Shown in pieces: positions 40,650-49,681 of a DNA stretch of 64,000 nt. Origin of the DNA: Pleodorina starrii (taxonomy: Eukaryota; Chlorophyta; Chlorophyceae; Chlamydomonadales; Volvocaceae); contig BRXU01000080.1 in assembly GCA_030267565.1 (NCBI GenBank), positions 43,856-107,855 on the forward strand. Reading direction: 5' to 3'. The number at the start of each line of letters is the position of its first letter. The stretch's first letter is position 1. The position numbers and the translations under genes are program-made. Below the pieces are notes generated by a model, which was not told the origin of the DNA, ran no database searches, and saw only the letters and a list, made by a program, of their open reading frames with translations.

Positions 40650-41286
40650 AATATTGCTTGGCCTCGTCGAGGGTCTCGAACAGATACAGCCTGCCATCAC
40701 GCAGGATCGCGGCGCGGTTGCAGAACTTCTCGATCGTGCTGGGCTGGTGGGACACGATCACCGTGGTCGCGGTCTGCAGCCGCTCGAACAGGACGCGACC
40801 GGCCTTGCGATTGAATTCCACATCCGTGGTCTGGGGCATGCCCTCGTCGATCAGGTAGATGTCGAAATCCAGCGCCAGCAGCAGCGAGAAGTTGAACCGT
40901 TGCCGCATGCCCGTGGAATAGGTGCCGACCGGCATGTCGAAATATTCGTGGATGTCGCACAGCCACCGCGTGAAGGCCGCGACGTAATCGGGGTCCAGCC
41001 CATAGATGCGCGCGATGTAACGCGCGTTCTCGTTGCCGGTGTGGCGCGTGACCAGGCCGCCCATGAACCCCAGGGGAAACGAGATGCGGCATTCGCGGCG
41101 GATCTTGCCTTCGTCGGGCTTTTCCAGCCCGCACATCATGTTCACCAGGGTGGTCTTGCCGGTGCCGTTGGGGGCCAGGATGCCAAGCGATTGCCCCAGC
41201 TCGACCCTGAACGAGGCCTGCTCGAGGATGATCTTGTGCTGCTTGCCAGTCCAGAAGGATTTGGACACATTGTCGAATTCAAGCAT
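40633..41286 (-). CDS. Capsular polysaccharide ABC exporter, ATP-binding subunit (KpsT/CtrD type)
   Basis: A 217-residue ATPase. Walker A APNGTGKTT, signature YSTGMRQRFNFSLLLAL, Walker B FDIYLIDEG and the switch His in VSHQP are all visible. The short N-terminus and the sequence LEFDNVSKSF follow the KpsT/BexA/CtrD group that exports group 2 type capsules. Its permease partner (KpsM type) is not in the window. It is first in an operon with the broken KpsE-type gene, kdsA and the MscS gene. Confidence 0.9.
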   Translation of the reverse strand: MLEFDNVSKSFWTGKQHKIILEQASFRVELGQSLGILAPNGTGKTTLVNMMCGLEKPDEGKIRRECRISFPLGFMGGLVTRHTGNENARYIARIYGLDPDYVAAFTRWLCDIHEYFDMPVGTYSTGMRQRFNFSLLLALDFDIYLIDEGMPQTTDVEFNRKAGRVLFERLQTATTVIVSHQPSTIEKFCNRAAILRDGRLYLFETLDEAKQYYDYTS

Positions 41287-41446
41287 GGCCTTGTTATACC
41301 AACGCGTTTCGGCACGAGGCGTGCCATGCCGGGTGCCTCGACTGCCAAGGCGACATTAGGGTGGGGCGGACGGGGTGTCCAGTCTTGCCATCGGGCCCGA
41401 TAATTTGTGATCTGACCAGCCTTATATCGCCGCAATTTCGCCATAA

Positions 41447-42046
41447 ATGCGACGCATGTATGATCCCGACGCCCCGCTGGCCGACCGTATCCGTGCCTGC
41501 AGGCTGTGCGCGGACCGCTTTGCCGTGACCGCTACGCGCCATGCGCCCCGACCGGTGGTCTGGTTCCGGCCGGAAACGCGCATCCTGATCGTGGGGCAGG
41601 CGCCGGGGGCGCGGGTTCATGACAGCGGGCGACCCTTTACCGACCGTTCCGGCGACAGGCTGCGAGACTGGATGGGGGTGGAGCCCGACACCTTCTATGA
41701 CCGCGACCGGATCTCGATCGTGCCGATGGCCTTCTGCTTTCCGGGTTACGACGCCAAGGGGGCGGACCTGCCGCCACCGCCGATCTGCGCGGCGACGTGG
41801 CGGCGGCAGGTGATGGACCAGCTGAACCCGCAGCTGACCCTGCTGGTCGGCGGGCATGCGATGCGGTGGCATCTGGGCGCGCGCAACGTGACGCAGACCG
41901 TCCGGGACTGGCGCACCCATGCGCCCGCGGTGTTTCCGCTGCCCCATCCCAGTTGGCGCAACACCGGATGGCTGCGCGCCAATCCGTGGTTCGCGACCGA
42001 CCTGCTGCCCGTGCTGCGGGACCGGGTGGCGACCCTGCTGGGCTGA
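41447..42046 (+). CDS. Uracil-DNA glycosylase family protein
   Basis: A 199-residue protein. RIRACRLCADRF at the start, ILIVGQAPGARVHDSGRPFTDRSGDRLRDWMG with the substrate pocket motif, SIVPMAFCFPGYDAKGADLPPPPIC, and a C-terminal LPHPSWRN are the marks of the uracil-DNA glycosylase superfamily group found widely in alphaproteobacteria. Some members excise uracil; activity of this subgroup is less certain. ATG 41456 is an alternative start. It is transcribed away from the capsule export operon. Confidence 0.85.
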   Translation: MRRMYDPDAPLADRIRACRLCADRFAVTATRHAPRPVVWFRPETRILIVGQAPGARVHDSGRPFTDRSGDRLRDWMGVEPDTFYDRDRISIVPMAFCFPGYDAKGADLPPPPICAATWRRQVMDQLNPQLTLLVGGHAMRWHLGARNVTQTVRDWRTHAPAVFPLPHPSWRNTGWLRANPWFATDLLPVLRDRVATLLG

Positions 42047-42184
42047 TCAAGGCCAGGTCCACGCCCGGGACGCTTTGTGGCCGTGCGGGCTTGTGTTTCG
42101 CACACGCATCCGTGACGATAAGAGCATCCAGCGGGAACGCGCCTGTCATGCCTTCCCGCCAATCATCGTTAGGGAGACGCCGAC

Positions 42185-43150
42185 ATGGGTAAATTGAAAC
42201 CGATCCTGCTGAGCACCGTCATGGCACTGGGTGCCACGCCGCTGATGGCGCAGGAAGAACAGTTCATCACCATCGGCACCGGCGGCCAGACGGGCGTCTA
42301 TTACGTCGTGGGTCAGTCGATCTGCCGCCTGGTGAACCGTGACACCGCAACCACCGGCCTGCGCTGCACCGCGCCCGCGACCGGTGGATCCATCGACAAC
42401 ATCAACCAGATCCGGTCGGGCGGCATGACGATGGGCGTGGCCCAGTCCGACTGGCAGTTCCACGCCTATAACGGCAGCTCGGACTATGAGGGCGATGCCT
42501 TCACCGACCTGCGCGCCGTGTTCGCCGTCCACCCCGAGCCCTTCACCGTCGTGGCCCGTGCCGACAGCGGCGTCGAGACCTTTACCGACCTGGCAGGCAA
42601 GCGCGTGAACGTCGGCAACCCCGGTTCCGGATCGCGCGGCACGTTCGAGGTCGTCCTGGAAGCCATGGGCATGAGCATGGACGACTTTGCGTTGTCGTCG
42701 GAACTGCGCCCCGCCGAACAGTCGGCCGCCCTGGGCGACAACCAGGTCGATGCCATCAGCTATACCGTGGGCCATCCCAACGGTTCGATCCAGGAAGCGA
42801 CCTCGACCGTGGACGCGACCCTGGTCGACGTGTCCGGCGAGGCGATCGACAAGCTGATCGCGGACAATCCGTTCTACTCCAAGGTCGTGATCCCCGGCGG
42901 CATGTATGCCGGCAACGACGACGACACCGAGACCTTCGGCGTCAAGGCAACCTTCGTGACCTCGGCCGCGATCCCGGACGAGACGGTGTACCAGGTCGTC
43001 AAGGCGGTCTTCGACAACTTCGATCGCTTCAAGGGCCTGCACCCGGCCTTCGCCTCGCTGACCCCCGAGGAGATGATCGCCGACGGCAACAGCGCGCCCC
43101 TGCACCCCGGTGCCGAGCGCTACTATCGTGAACAGGGCTGGATCCAGTAA
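42185..43150 (+). CDS. TAXI-family TRAP transporter solute-binding protein
   Basis: A 321-residue periplasmic protein. The Sec signal peptide ends at GATPLMAQ (about residue 23). ITIGTGGQTGVYYVVGQSICRLVN, RCTAPATGGSIDNINQIRSGGMTMGVAQSDW and VNVGNPGSGSRGTFEVVLEAMGM are typical for the TAXI subfamily, whose known ligands include glutamate-like acids, but the ligand here is not predictable. The start follows GGGAG. A hairpin separates it from the fused permease gene, which would give more binding protein than permease. Confidence 0.92.
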   Translation: MGKLKPILLSTVMALGATPLMAQEEQFITIGTGGQTGVYYVVGQSICRLVNRDTATTGLRCTAPATGGSIDNINQIRSGGMTMGVAQSDWQFHAYNGSSDYEGDAFTDLRAVFAVHPEPFTVVARADSGVETFTDLAGKRVNVGNPGSGSRGTFEVVLEAMGMSMDDFALSSELRPAEQSAALGDNQVDAISYTVGHPNGSIQEATSTVDATLVDVSGEAIDKLIADNPFYSKVVIPGGMYAGNDDDTETFGVKATFVTSAAIPDETVYQVVKAVFDNFDRFKGLHPAFASLTPEEMIADGNSAPLHPGAERYYREQGWIQ

Positions 43151-43165
43151 TCCAGGCCTGACCGG

Positions 43166-43185
43166 GGCGGCCCCATCGGGCCGCC
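43166..43185 (+). terminator. Hairpin between TAXI binding protein and permease genes
   Basis: GGCGGCCC-CATC-GGGCCGCC followed by TTT: a perfect 8-bp stem, probably a partial terminator or mRNA-stabilising element that sets the expression ratio. Confidence 0.6.
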
Positions 43186-43233
43186 TTTCATCATGACCAA
43201 CGAACAACAAGATGCATCGCAGGGGGTGCCGTG

Positions 43234-46038
43234 ATGAGCGACGACGACAAGACCAGGGAACGCCAGCAGCAGGCCAGCGCGGTCGAGATGCAGGCGTCGG
43301 GCCACGGCGCCCTGACCCAGGAGGAACTGGACGAACTGGTCGCCTCGTCGGACACGGGCGCGCGCACTCCGCCGGGTTTCGTGGGCAAGCTGATCCTGGG
43401 GGTGGCCCTGTGCTGGTCGCTGTTCCAGCTGTGGATCGCCTCGCCGCTGCCCTTCATGCTGAACTTTGCCATCATCAGCGCCACGGATGCCCGCGCGGTC
43501 CATCTGGCCTTCGCGCTGTTTCTGGCTTTCATGGCCTATCCTGCTGAAAAGTCGCCTTTCCAGCTGGCCCTTGGTGTGTCGGTTCCGGTGATCCTGTCGG
43601 GGCTGTTCATCTATGGCGCGCCCGCCGCGATGCCGCTGTGGTGGCTGGCACTGGCCGGGGCGGGCGTCGTTGCGGCCGTGCTGCTGGGCAGCCCCAAGAC
43701 CCGCGTTCCGCCATGGGAATGGCTGCTGGCGCTGGCCGGCGTGGTCGTCACCATGTACGTCTTTATCAACAGCGACGCCCTTGGCCGCCGGGTCGGCGCG
43801 CCGATCACCACTGACCTGATCGTGGCGGTCGTGGGCATCCTCCTGCTGCTGGAGGCCACGCGCCGCAGCCTTGGGCCTGCCCTGATGATCGTGGCCACGG
43901 TGTTTCTGGCCTATACCTTCCTGGGCCCCTACATGCCGTCGATCATCGCGCATCGCGGCAATTCGCTGGCCGAGGTCGCCAACCACCAGTGGGTCACGAC
44001 CGAAGGCGTGTTCGGCATCGCCCTTGGCGTGTCGACCAGCTTCGTGTTCCTGTTCGTGCTGTTCGGTGCGCTGTTGGACAAGGCGGGCGCGGGCAACTAT
44101 TTCATCCAGGTCGCCTTTTCGCTGATGGGTCACCTTCGCGGCGGGCCCGCCAAGGCCGCCGTCGTCAGCAGCGCCATGACCGGCCTGATCTCGGGCTCGT
44201 CCATCGCCAACGTGGTCACCACGGGCACCTTCACCATTCCGCTGATGAAGAAGGTGGGCTTTTCCAGCGAAAAGGCCGGGGCGGTCGAAACCGCGTCGTC
44301 GGTCAACGGGCAGATCATGCCGCCCGTCATGGGCGCCGCAGCCTTCCTGATGGTCGAGTATGTGGGCATTCCCTATTTCGACGTCGTCAAGCACGCCTTC
44401 CTGCCCGCCACGATCAGCTATATCGCACTGGTCTACATCGTGCATCTCGAGGCCATGAAGGCCGGGATGCAGGGCCTGCCACGTGCCTATACGCCGCCGC
44501 CGCTGCTGCGCCGGCTGATGTTCGCGGCCTTCCTGATCGCGGGCATCTGCGCGCTGTCGCTGGCGGTCTATTACCTGATGGGCTGGATCCGGCCCGCATT
44601 CGGTGCGGCCGCCCCATACGTGGTCTTTGCCGTCCTGACGGCGGCCTATGTCGGCCTGCTGTGGGTCGCATCGCGCGAGGAGCCGCTGCAGATCGACGAT
44701 CCCAACGCGCCGGTGACGGAACTGCCGCTGCCGGGGCCGACGGTCCGGTCGGGCCTGCACTTCATCCTTCCGGTGGTCGTGCTGGTCTGGGCGCTGATGG
44801 TCGACCGCCTGTCGCCGGGCCTGTCGGCCTTCTGGGCCACGGCCTACATGATCTTCATCCTGCTGACGCAGCGGCCGCTGATGGTGCTGCTGCGCGGGTC
44901 CGACCGCACCGGAAACGCCCGCACCGGGCGCGCATTGCGGGCCGGGTTCGACGATCTGGTGGACGGGCTGATCTCGGGCGCACGCAACATGATCGGCATC
45001 GGCATCGCCACGGCGACTGCGGGCATCATCGTGGGCGCGGTCAGTCAGACCGGCGTCGGATCGGCCCTGGCCGAGGTGGTCGAGGTCCTGTCGGGCGGCC
45101 ATCTGCTGGCCATCCTTGGCCTGACCGCGGTCCTGTCGCTGATCTTGGGGATGGGTCTGCCGACGACGGCGAACTATATCGTCGTCTCGGCACTGCTGGC
45201 GCCGGTCATCGTGACGCTTGGTCAGCAGAACGGGCTGATCGTGCCGCTGATCGCGGTGCACCTGTTCGTGTTCTACTTCGGCATCATGGCCGACGTGACC
45301 CCGCCCGTGGGCCTTGCATCCTTTGCCGCGGCGGCCGTGTCGGGGGGCGATCCGATCAAGACCGGGGTCGTCGCCTTCGGCTACAGCATGCGCACGGCGG
45401 TCCTGCCGTTCCTGTTCATCTTCAACACCGATCTGCTGCTGATCGACGTGGGCTGGGGGCAGGGGATCTTCGTCTTCATCACGGCGACCATCGCGATGCT
45501 GCTGTTCGCGGCCGCGACCCAGGGCTGGTTCCTGGTCCGCAGCAAGCTGTGGGAGACGGTCCTGCTGCTGGTGATTGCCTTTACCATCTTCCGGCCCGGC
45601 TTCTTCTGGGGCTACGTCTTCCCGCCGTTCGAGGAGCGTTCGGGCGCGGAACTGGTCCAGGCGCTGGAGGACAGCGAGGTCGGCGACGGCCTGCGCCTGC
45701 GCATCGCGGGACTGAACGACATCGGCAACCCCGTCGAGTTTACGGCCCTGCTGCCCGTCCCCGAAGGCGCCACCGGCGAGGAACGGCTGGAGGCCGCCGG
45801 CATAACCCTGATCCAGGACGGTGATCGCACGCTGATCGACAACGTGGCCTTCGACAGCCCGGCGCAGGCGGCGGGGCTGGACTGGGATCAGACCGTGCTT
45901 GCCGTGAACGCCCCGGCGGCGGCGCCGTCGCGGTACTGGATCTATATCCCGGCCTTCCTGCTGATGGGGCTGGTGATCTGGTCGCAGCGTCGGCGCGAGA
46001 CGCGCCCCCAGCCCGTGAAAGGACCGCGCCATGCATGA
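43234..46038 (+). CDS. TRAP transporter fused permease (4TM/12TM, DUF3394 end)
   Basis: A 934-residue membrane protein combining the small (DctQ-like) and large (DctM-like) TRAP subunits. It shows many hydrophobic helices and the family's conserved segments (GSPKTRVPPWEW, FLGPYMPSIIAHRG, SAMTGLISGSSIANVVTTGTFTIPLMKKVGF, GAVETASSVNGQIMPPVMGAAAFLM, LILGMGLPTTANYIVVSALL, FGIMADVTPPVGLASFAAAA). The C-terminal region (from about residue 800) is soluble, then has a last helix, as in DUF3394-containing members. ATG 43234 is preferred over the adjacent GTG 43231. It works with the TAXI binding protein; uspA overlaps its end. Confidence 0.93.
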   Translation: MSDDDKTRERQQQASAVEMQASGHGALTQEELDELVASSDTGARTPPGFVGKLILGVALCWSLFQLWIASPLPFMLNFAIISATDARAVHLAFALFLAFMAYPAEKSPFQLALGVSVPVILSGLFIYGAPAAMPLWWLALAGAGVVAAVLLGSPKTRVPPWEWLLALAGVVVTMYVFINSDALGRRVGAPITTDLIVAVVGILLLLEATRRSLGPALMIVATVFLAYTFLGPYMPSIIAHRGNSLAEVANHQWVTTEGVFGIALGVSTSFVFLFVLFGALLDKAGAGNYFIQVAFSLMGHLRGGPAKAAVVSSAMTGLISGSSIANVVTTGTFTIPLMKKVGFSSEKAGAVETASSVNGQIMPPVMGAAAFLMVEYVGIPYFDVVKHAFLPATISYIALVYIVHLEAMKAGMQGLPRAYTPPPLLRRLMFAAFLIAGICALSLAVYYLMGWIRPAFGAAAPYVVFAVLTAAYVGLLWVASREEPLQIDDPNAPVTELPLPGPTVRSGLHFILPVVVLVWALMVDRLSPGLSAFWATAYMIFILLTQRPLMVLLRGSDRTGNARTGRALRAGFDDLVDGLISGARNMIGIGIATATAGIIVGAVSQTGVGSALAEVVEVLSGGHLLAILGLTAVLSLILGMGLPTTANYIVVSALLAPVIVTLGQQNGLIVPLIAVHLFVFYFGIMADVTPPVGLASFAAAAVSGGDPIKTGVVAFGYSMRTAVLPFLFIFNTDLLLIDVGWGQGIFVFITATIAMLLFAAATQGWFLVRSKLWETVLLLVIAFTIFRPGFFWGYVFPPFEERSGAELVQALEDSEVGDGLRLRIAGLNDIGNPVEFTALLPVPEGATGEERLEAAGITLIQDGDRTLIDNVAFDSPAQAAGLDWDQTVLAVNAPAAAPSRYWIYIPAFLLMGLVIWSQRRRETRPQPVKGPRHA

Positions 46039-46456
46039 CGTCGTGCTGTTGCCGATCGACCTTCAGCATCCCGAAAGCTGGGAAAAGGCCCTGCCGGCCG
46101 CAATGCGGCTGGCGGGGGACCGGGGCGTGATCCACCTGCTGGGGATCGTGCATGATTTCGGCAGCTCGATGGTGGCGACCTTCCTGCCCAAGGGGTACGA
46201 ACAGAAGGCCCTGCAGAAGATGAAGGGCGCACTGGACGATTTCGCCAGCCAGCATTTCCCCGACCAGTCGCGCGTGCAGGTGCATGTCGGCCACGGGCAT
46301 GTGGCCGAGACGATCCTCAAGGCCGCGGCCCGGCACAAGGCGGACCTGATCGTGATGGCCAGCGACAAGCCGGACGAGCTGCGCAGCATCCTGGTCAGCC
46401 GCGATGCCAACGCGGTCGTGCGCCATTCGCCGGTCTCGGTCATGGTGGTGCGCTAG
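46031..46456 (+). CDS. Universal stress protein (UspA family)
   Basis: A 141-residue cytoplasmic protein overlapping the permease gene by eight bases. DVVLLPIDL at the start, VHVGHGHVAETILKAAARHKADLIVMASDKPDELRSILVSRDANAVVRHSPVSVMVV at the end follow the Usp fold; the G-x2-G-x9-G ATP motif is modified. A Usp protein joined to a TRAP transporter is a known arrangement in which it binds the permease. Confidence 0.88.
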   Translation: MHDVVLLPIDLQHPESWEKALPAAMRLAGDRGVIHLLGIVHDFGSSMVATFLPKGYEQKALQKMKGALDDFASQHFPDQSRVQVHVGHGHVAETILKAAARHKADLIVMASDKPDELRSILVSRDANAVVRHSPVSVMVVR

Positions 46457-46459
46457 GAC

Positions 46460-48124
46460 ATGCAGACCGACCTTCAGATCGCGCGCGCCGCGACCAAGCG
46501 GCCGATCAACGACATAGCCGCCCGTCTTGGCCTGACGCCGGATCAGATCCTGCCCTATGGTCATGACAAGGCCAAGATCACCCATGACGCGCTGGCCGGT
46601 CTAAGCGGGCCCGAAGGACGCCTGATCCTGGTCACCGCCATCAACCCGACCCCTGCGGGAGAGGGCAAGACCACGACGACCGTGGGCCTGGGCGATGCGC
46701 TGAACCGGATCGGCCACCGCGCCACCATCTGCATCCGCGAGGCCAGCCTGGGCCCGAACTTCGGCATGAAGGGCGGGGCGGCCGGGGGCGGGCGCGCGCA
46801 GATCGTGCCGATGGAGGAGATGAACCTTCATTTCACCGGCGATTTCCATGCCATCACCTCGGCCCACAATCTGCTGGCCGCGATGATCGACAACCACATC
46901 CACTGGGGCAATGCGCTTGACCTGGACATTCGCCGCATCACCTGGCGGCGGGTCATGGACATGAACGACCGCGCGCTGCGTGATGTGGTCGTGGGGCTGG
47001 GCGGTCCGGCGAACGGGTTTTCGCGCCAGACCGGTTTCGACATCACCGTCGCGTCCGAGGTGATGGCGATCCTGTGCCTGTCGCGTGATTTGGCCGATCT
47101 GCAGGACCGGCTTGGCCGGATCGTCGTGGGCTATACCCGCGACCGCCAACCCGTCACCGCGCGCGATCTGCAGGCGGACGGCGCGATGACCGTCCTTCTG
47201 AAGGACGCGTTGCAGCCGAACCTGGTCCAGACGCTGGAGAACAACCCGGCGCTGGTTCATGGCGGCCCCTTCGCCAATATCGCCCATGGCTGCAACAGCG
47301 TCATCGCGACCCGCGCAGCCCTGCGCCTGTCCGATTACGTGGTGACCGAGGCGGGCTTCGGCGCCGATCTGGGGGCCGAGAAGTTCCTGAACATCAAGTG
47401 CCGCCTTGCGGGGCTTGCGCCGGCGGCCGTCGTGCTGGTGGCCACGGTGCGGGCGCTGAAGATGAACGGCGGCGTGGCCAAGGCCGATCTGGCGGCGGAA
47501 GACGTCCCGGCGGTCACCGCGGGCTGCGCTAATCTGGGCCGGCACATCGAGAACATCCGCAGCTTTGGCCTGCCGGTCGTCGTGGCGCTGAACCATTTCG
47601 ACGGCGACACCCCGGCCGAGATCGCGGCCCTGCAGGACTATTGCGCCGAACAGGGGGTGCAGGCCATCCTGGCGCGGCACTGGGCCATGGGTGGCGCCGG
47701 TGCCGAAGATCTGGCCCGCGCGGTCGTCGCCCTGGCGGAACAGCCTGCGGCATTCGCGCCGCTTTACCCCGACGCGATGCCGCTGTGGGACAAGATCCAG
47801 ACGGTCTGCACCCATATCCACCGCGCCGCGCGGGTCGAACCCGGTCCCGGCGTCATGGATCAGCTGGCCGCGTGGCAGGCGGCGGGCCATGGGCATATGC
47901 CGGTCTGCATCGCCAAGACGCAGTACAGCTTTTCGACCGATCCGGACCTGCGCGGCGCGCCCACCGGGCATGTCATCCCGGTGCGAGAGGTGCGGCTGAA
48001 CGCGGGCGCGGGCTTTGTCGTGGCGATCTGCGGGCAGATCATGACCATGCCGGGCCTGCCGCGCCATCCCGCAGCCGAGGTCATCCGGCTGGATGATCTG
48101 GGACAGGTCGAGGGGTTGTTCTGA
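46460..48124 (+). CDS. fhs: Formate-tetrahydrofolate ligase
   Basis: A 554-residue enzyme that makes 10-formyl-tetrahydrofolate from formate and ATP. Conserved: [33 protein letters not shown] with the P-loop, [50 protein letters not shown] and [19 protein letters not shown]. Full family length. It starts three bases after uspA, so it may share the transcript. It supplies one-carbon units for purines and formyl-methionine or assimilates formate. Confidence 0.96.
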   Translation: MQTDLQIARAATKRPINDIAARLGLTPDQILPYGHDKAKITHDALAGLSGPEGRLILVTAINPTPAGEGKTTTTVGLGDALNRIGHRATICIREASLGPNFGMKGGAAGGGRAQIVPMEEMNLHFTGDFHAITSAHNLLAAMIDNHIHWGNALDLDIRRITWRRVMDMNDRALRDVVVGLGGPANGFSRQTGFDITVASEVMAILCLSRDLADLQDRLGRIVVGYTRDRQPVTARDLQADGAMTVLLKDALQPNLVQTLENNPALVHGGPFANIAHGCNSVIATRAALRLSDYVVTEAGFGADLGAEKFLNIKCRLAGLAPAAVVLVATVRALKMNGGVAKADLAAEDVPAVTAGCANLGRHIENIRSFGLPVVVALNHFDGDTPAEIAALQDYCAEQGVQAILARHWAMGGAGAEDLARAVVALAEQPAAFAPLYPDAMPLWDKIQTVCTHIHRAARVEPGPGVMDQLAAWQAAGHGHMPVCIAKTQYSFSTDPDLRGAPTGHVIPVREVRLNAGAGFVVAICGQIMTMPGLPRHPAAEVIRLDDLGQVEGLF

Positions 48125-48129
48125 CGCGA

Positions 48130-49545
48130 TCAGGCGGCGGCCGCGGCCTTGGCTTCCGGTTCGAACAGGCGGGACAGCAGAGTCAGGCGATCCAGGCTGT
48201 CCAGCATCCGGGACAGGGGCGCATCCTGCGTCAGCGCCTCGACGCACAGGCGGCGGGTCATGGCGCGGACTGCGGGGCTGGCCGGACCGTCCGCGTGATG
48301 CTGCGCGATGCGCGCGCAGTCGGTGAAGGCCGCGACATCACCGGCCAGCGCGGCGCGGTCCCACAGCCGCATCACGGCATCCGGCAGGGGGGTCGCGATG
48401 GCCACGATGCGCCCGGTCAGCCATGCGGCCTCGGGTCCGTCCAGGCCGGACGGGCGGTCACCGTGACGCGTCAGGCCAAGCCATGCGCGCAGATGCCGGG
48501 CCGCGACAGCGTCGCGAAAGCAGATGCGCCCCAATCGGGTCAGGTCATCGGGCACCGCATGGCGCGCGGGGGACAGGCGGGCGAACCAGTTCTCTCCGGT
48601 CGCGCGGGTCAGGCTGGTTGCCGCGTGCAGGGCCTGCGCATTGGGGATGTCCATCGCGGCGATCCGGTCGGCCAGCTGGCGGGCGGTGGCCTGGACGGGA
48701 TGGGGCTGCAGCCAGACGGGCGCGGGACCGCGCCAGCGTTTCCACGCCGCCATGTGCAGCGCCATCGCCACATGGACCGTCGGCTGGACCGCATCCGCGA
48801 ACGTCTGGTCCGCGGTGGCAAAACCCAGCTTGACGGGAAATGATCCGTCAGGCCGCTGGACCTGGATCAGGTCGGACAGCATGTCCGCCACCGGGTGGTC
48901 GTCGTCCAGCAGCCGCAGGCAGAACGCGATCCGGGCAACCGACCCCGTGCATCCCGCGCCCTGCGCCCAGGTTGCCAGCATTCTTAGGTGGTCGAAGATC
49001 AGCGTATAGGCGCGCGGGTGGGACAGACGGGGACGCCGCGCGCCATGATGATAAAGCTGCATCAGCAGCTGCGCCACCTGTGCCACGTGATCGGGGGTGA
49101 TCGAGGTCGGGAGCGTGGTCAGCACGGCCTCGGCCTCTGCCAACAGGACGGGGTCGTCGGACAGCGCCAACCTGTGCGGCAAGGGCAGGGCGGGGTCGTC
49201 GGCCAGCGCCTCGCAGGCCAGTTGCCACAGGGGGTCGGTCTGGGCGACCAGACCGCCCGCCAGCGTCAGACGGACCAGCGCATCGTCCCGCGCGCCGTCA
49301 AGAACGCGCAAGGCGCCCTGGCGAACCAGATCGGGCGTCAGGCGACGCAGCACGATCACCTCGATCGGCGAGATGCGCCCGCGCAGGCCCGACAGCACCG
49401 GTGCGATCTGTCCCACCAGCGCCAGCGCGCCGATGTCGGGATGATCCAGCGGGCAGGGATCGGGCAGGGCCATGATGCGCTGGCGCAGCCATTCAAGGCC
49501 GCGGTTGGACAGCAGCCGCATCAATTGGTCCCATGATCCGTCCAT
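48130..49545 (-). CDS. Unknown conserved-type helical protein
   Basis: A 471-residue protein that I do not recognise. It is almost all helical and rich in Ala, Leu, Arg and paired helices (ISPIEVIVLRRLTPDLVRQGALRVLDG, HVAQVAQLLMQLYHHGARRPRLSHPRAYTLIFDHLRM, FADAVQPTVHVAMALHMAAWKRW), which could be a repeat toroid. No signal peptide or membrane helices. Convergent with fhs (six bases apart) and divergent from prfC. Strong host-like codon use supports a real gene. Confidence 0.75.
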   Translation of the reverse strand: MDGSWDQLMRLLSNRGLEWLRQRIMALPDPCPLDHPDIGALALVGQIAPVLSGLRGRISPIEVIVLRRLTPDLVRQGALRVLDGARDDALVRLTLAGGLVAQTDPLWQLACEALADDPALPLPHRLALSDDPVLLAEAEAVLTTLPTSITPDHVAQVAQLLMQLYHHGARRPRLSHPRAYTLIFDHLRMLATWAQGAGCTGSVARIAFCLRLLDDDHPVADMLSDLIQVQRPDGSFPVKLGFATADQTFADAVQPTVHVAMALHMAAWKRWRGPAPVWLQPHPVQATARQLADRIAAMDIPNAQALHAATSLTRATGENWFARLSPARHAVPDDLTRLGRICFRDAVAARHLRAWLGLTRHGDRPSGLDGPEAAWLTGRIVAIATPLPDAVMRLWDRAALAGDVAAFTDCARIAQHHADGPASPAVRAMTRRLCVEALTQDAPLSRMLDSLDRLTLLSRLFEPEAKAAAAA

Positions 49546-49681
49546 CTGCGCCCTCGTCCGTTTCGCGGTTGATCATGCGACAAGGACGCGCGGGTTCAAG
49601 AACCGGATGCAGACAATTCGCGCCATTGGCGGCATGATGCCGGGAATTGCGTCGGACGCGCGCGCAGGATAAAGCGGCGGC

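Noticed and set aside
43123..46032. A 969-codon open frame antisense to the TRAP permease.
   Set aside because: It is a GC-rich shadow of the permease gene, with a His/Gln/Arg-rich composition and no domain.
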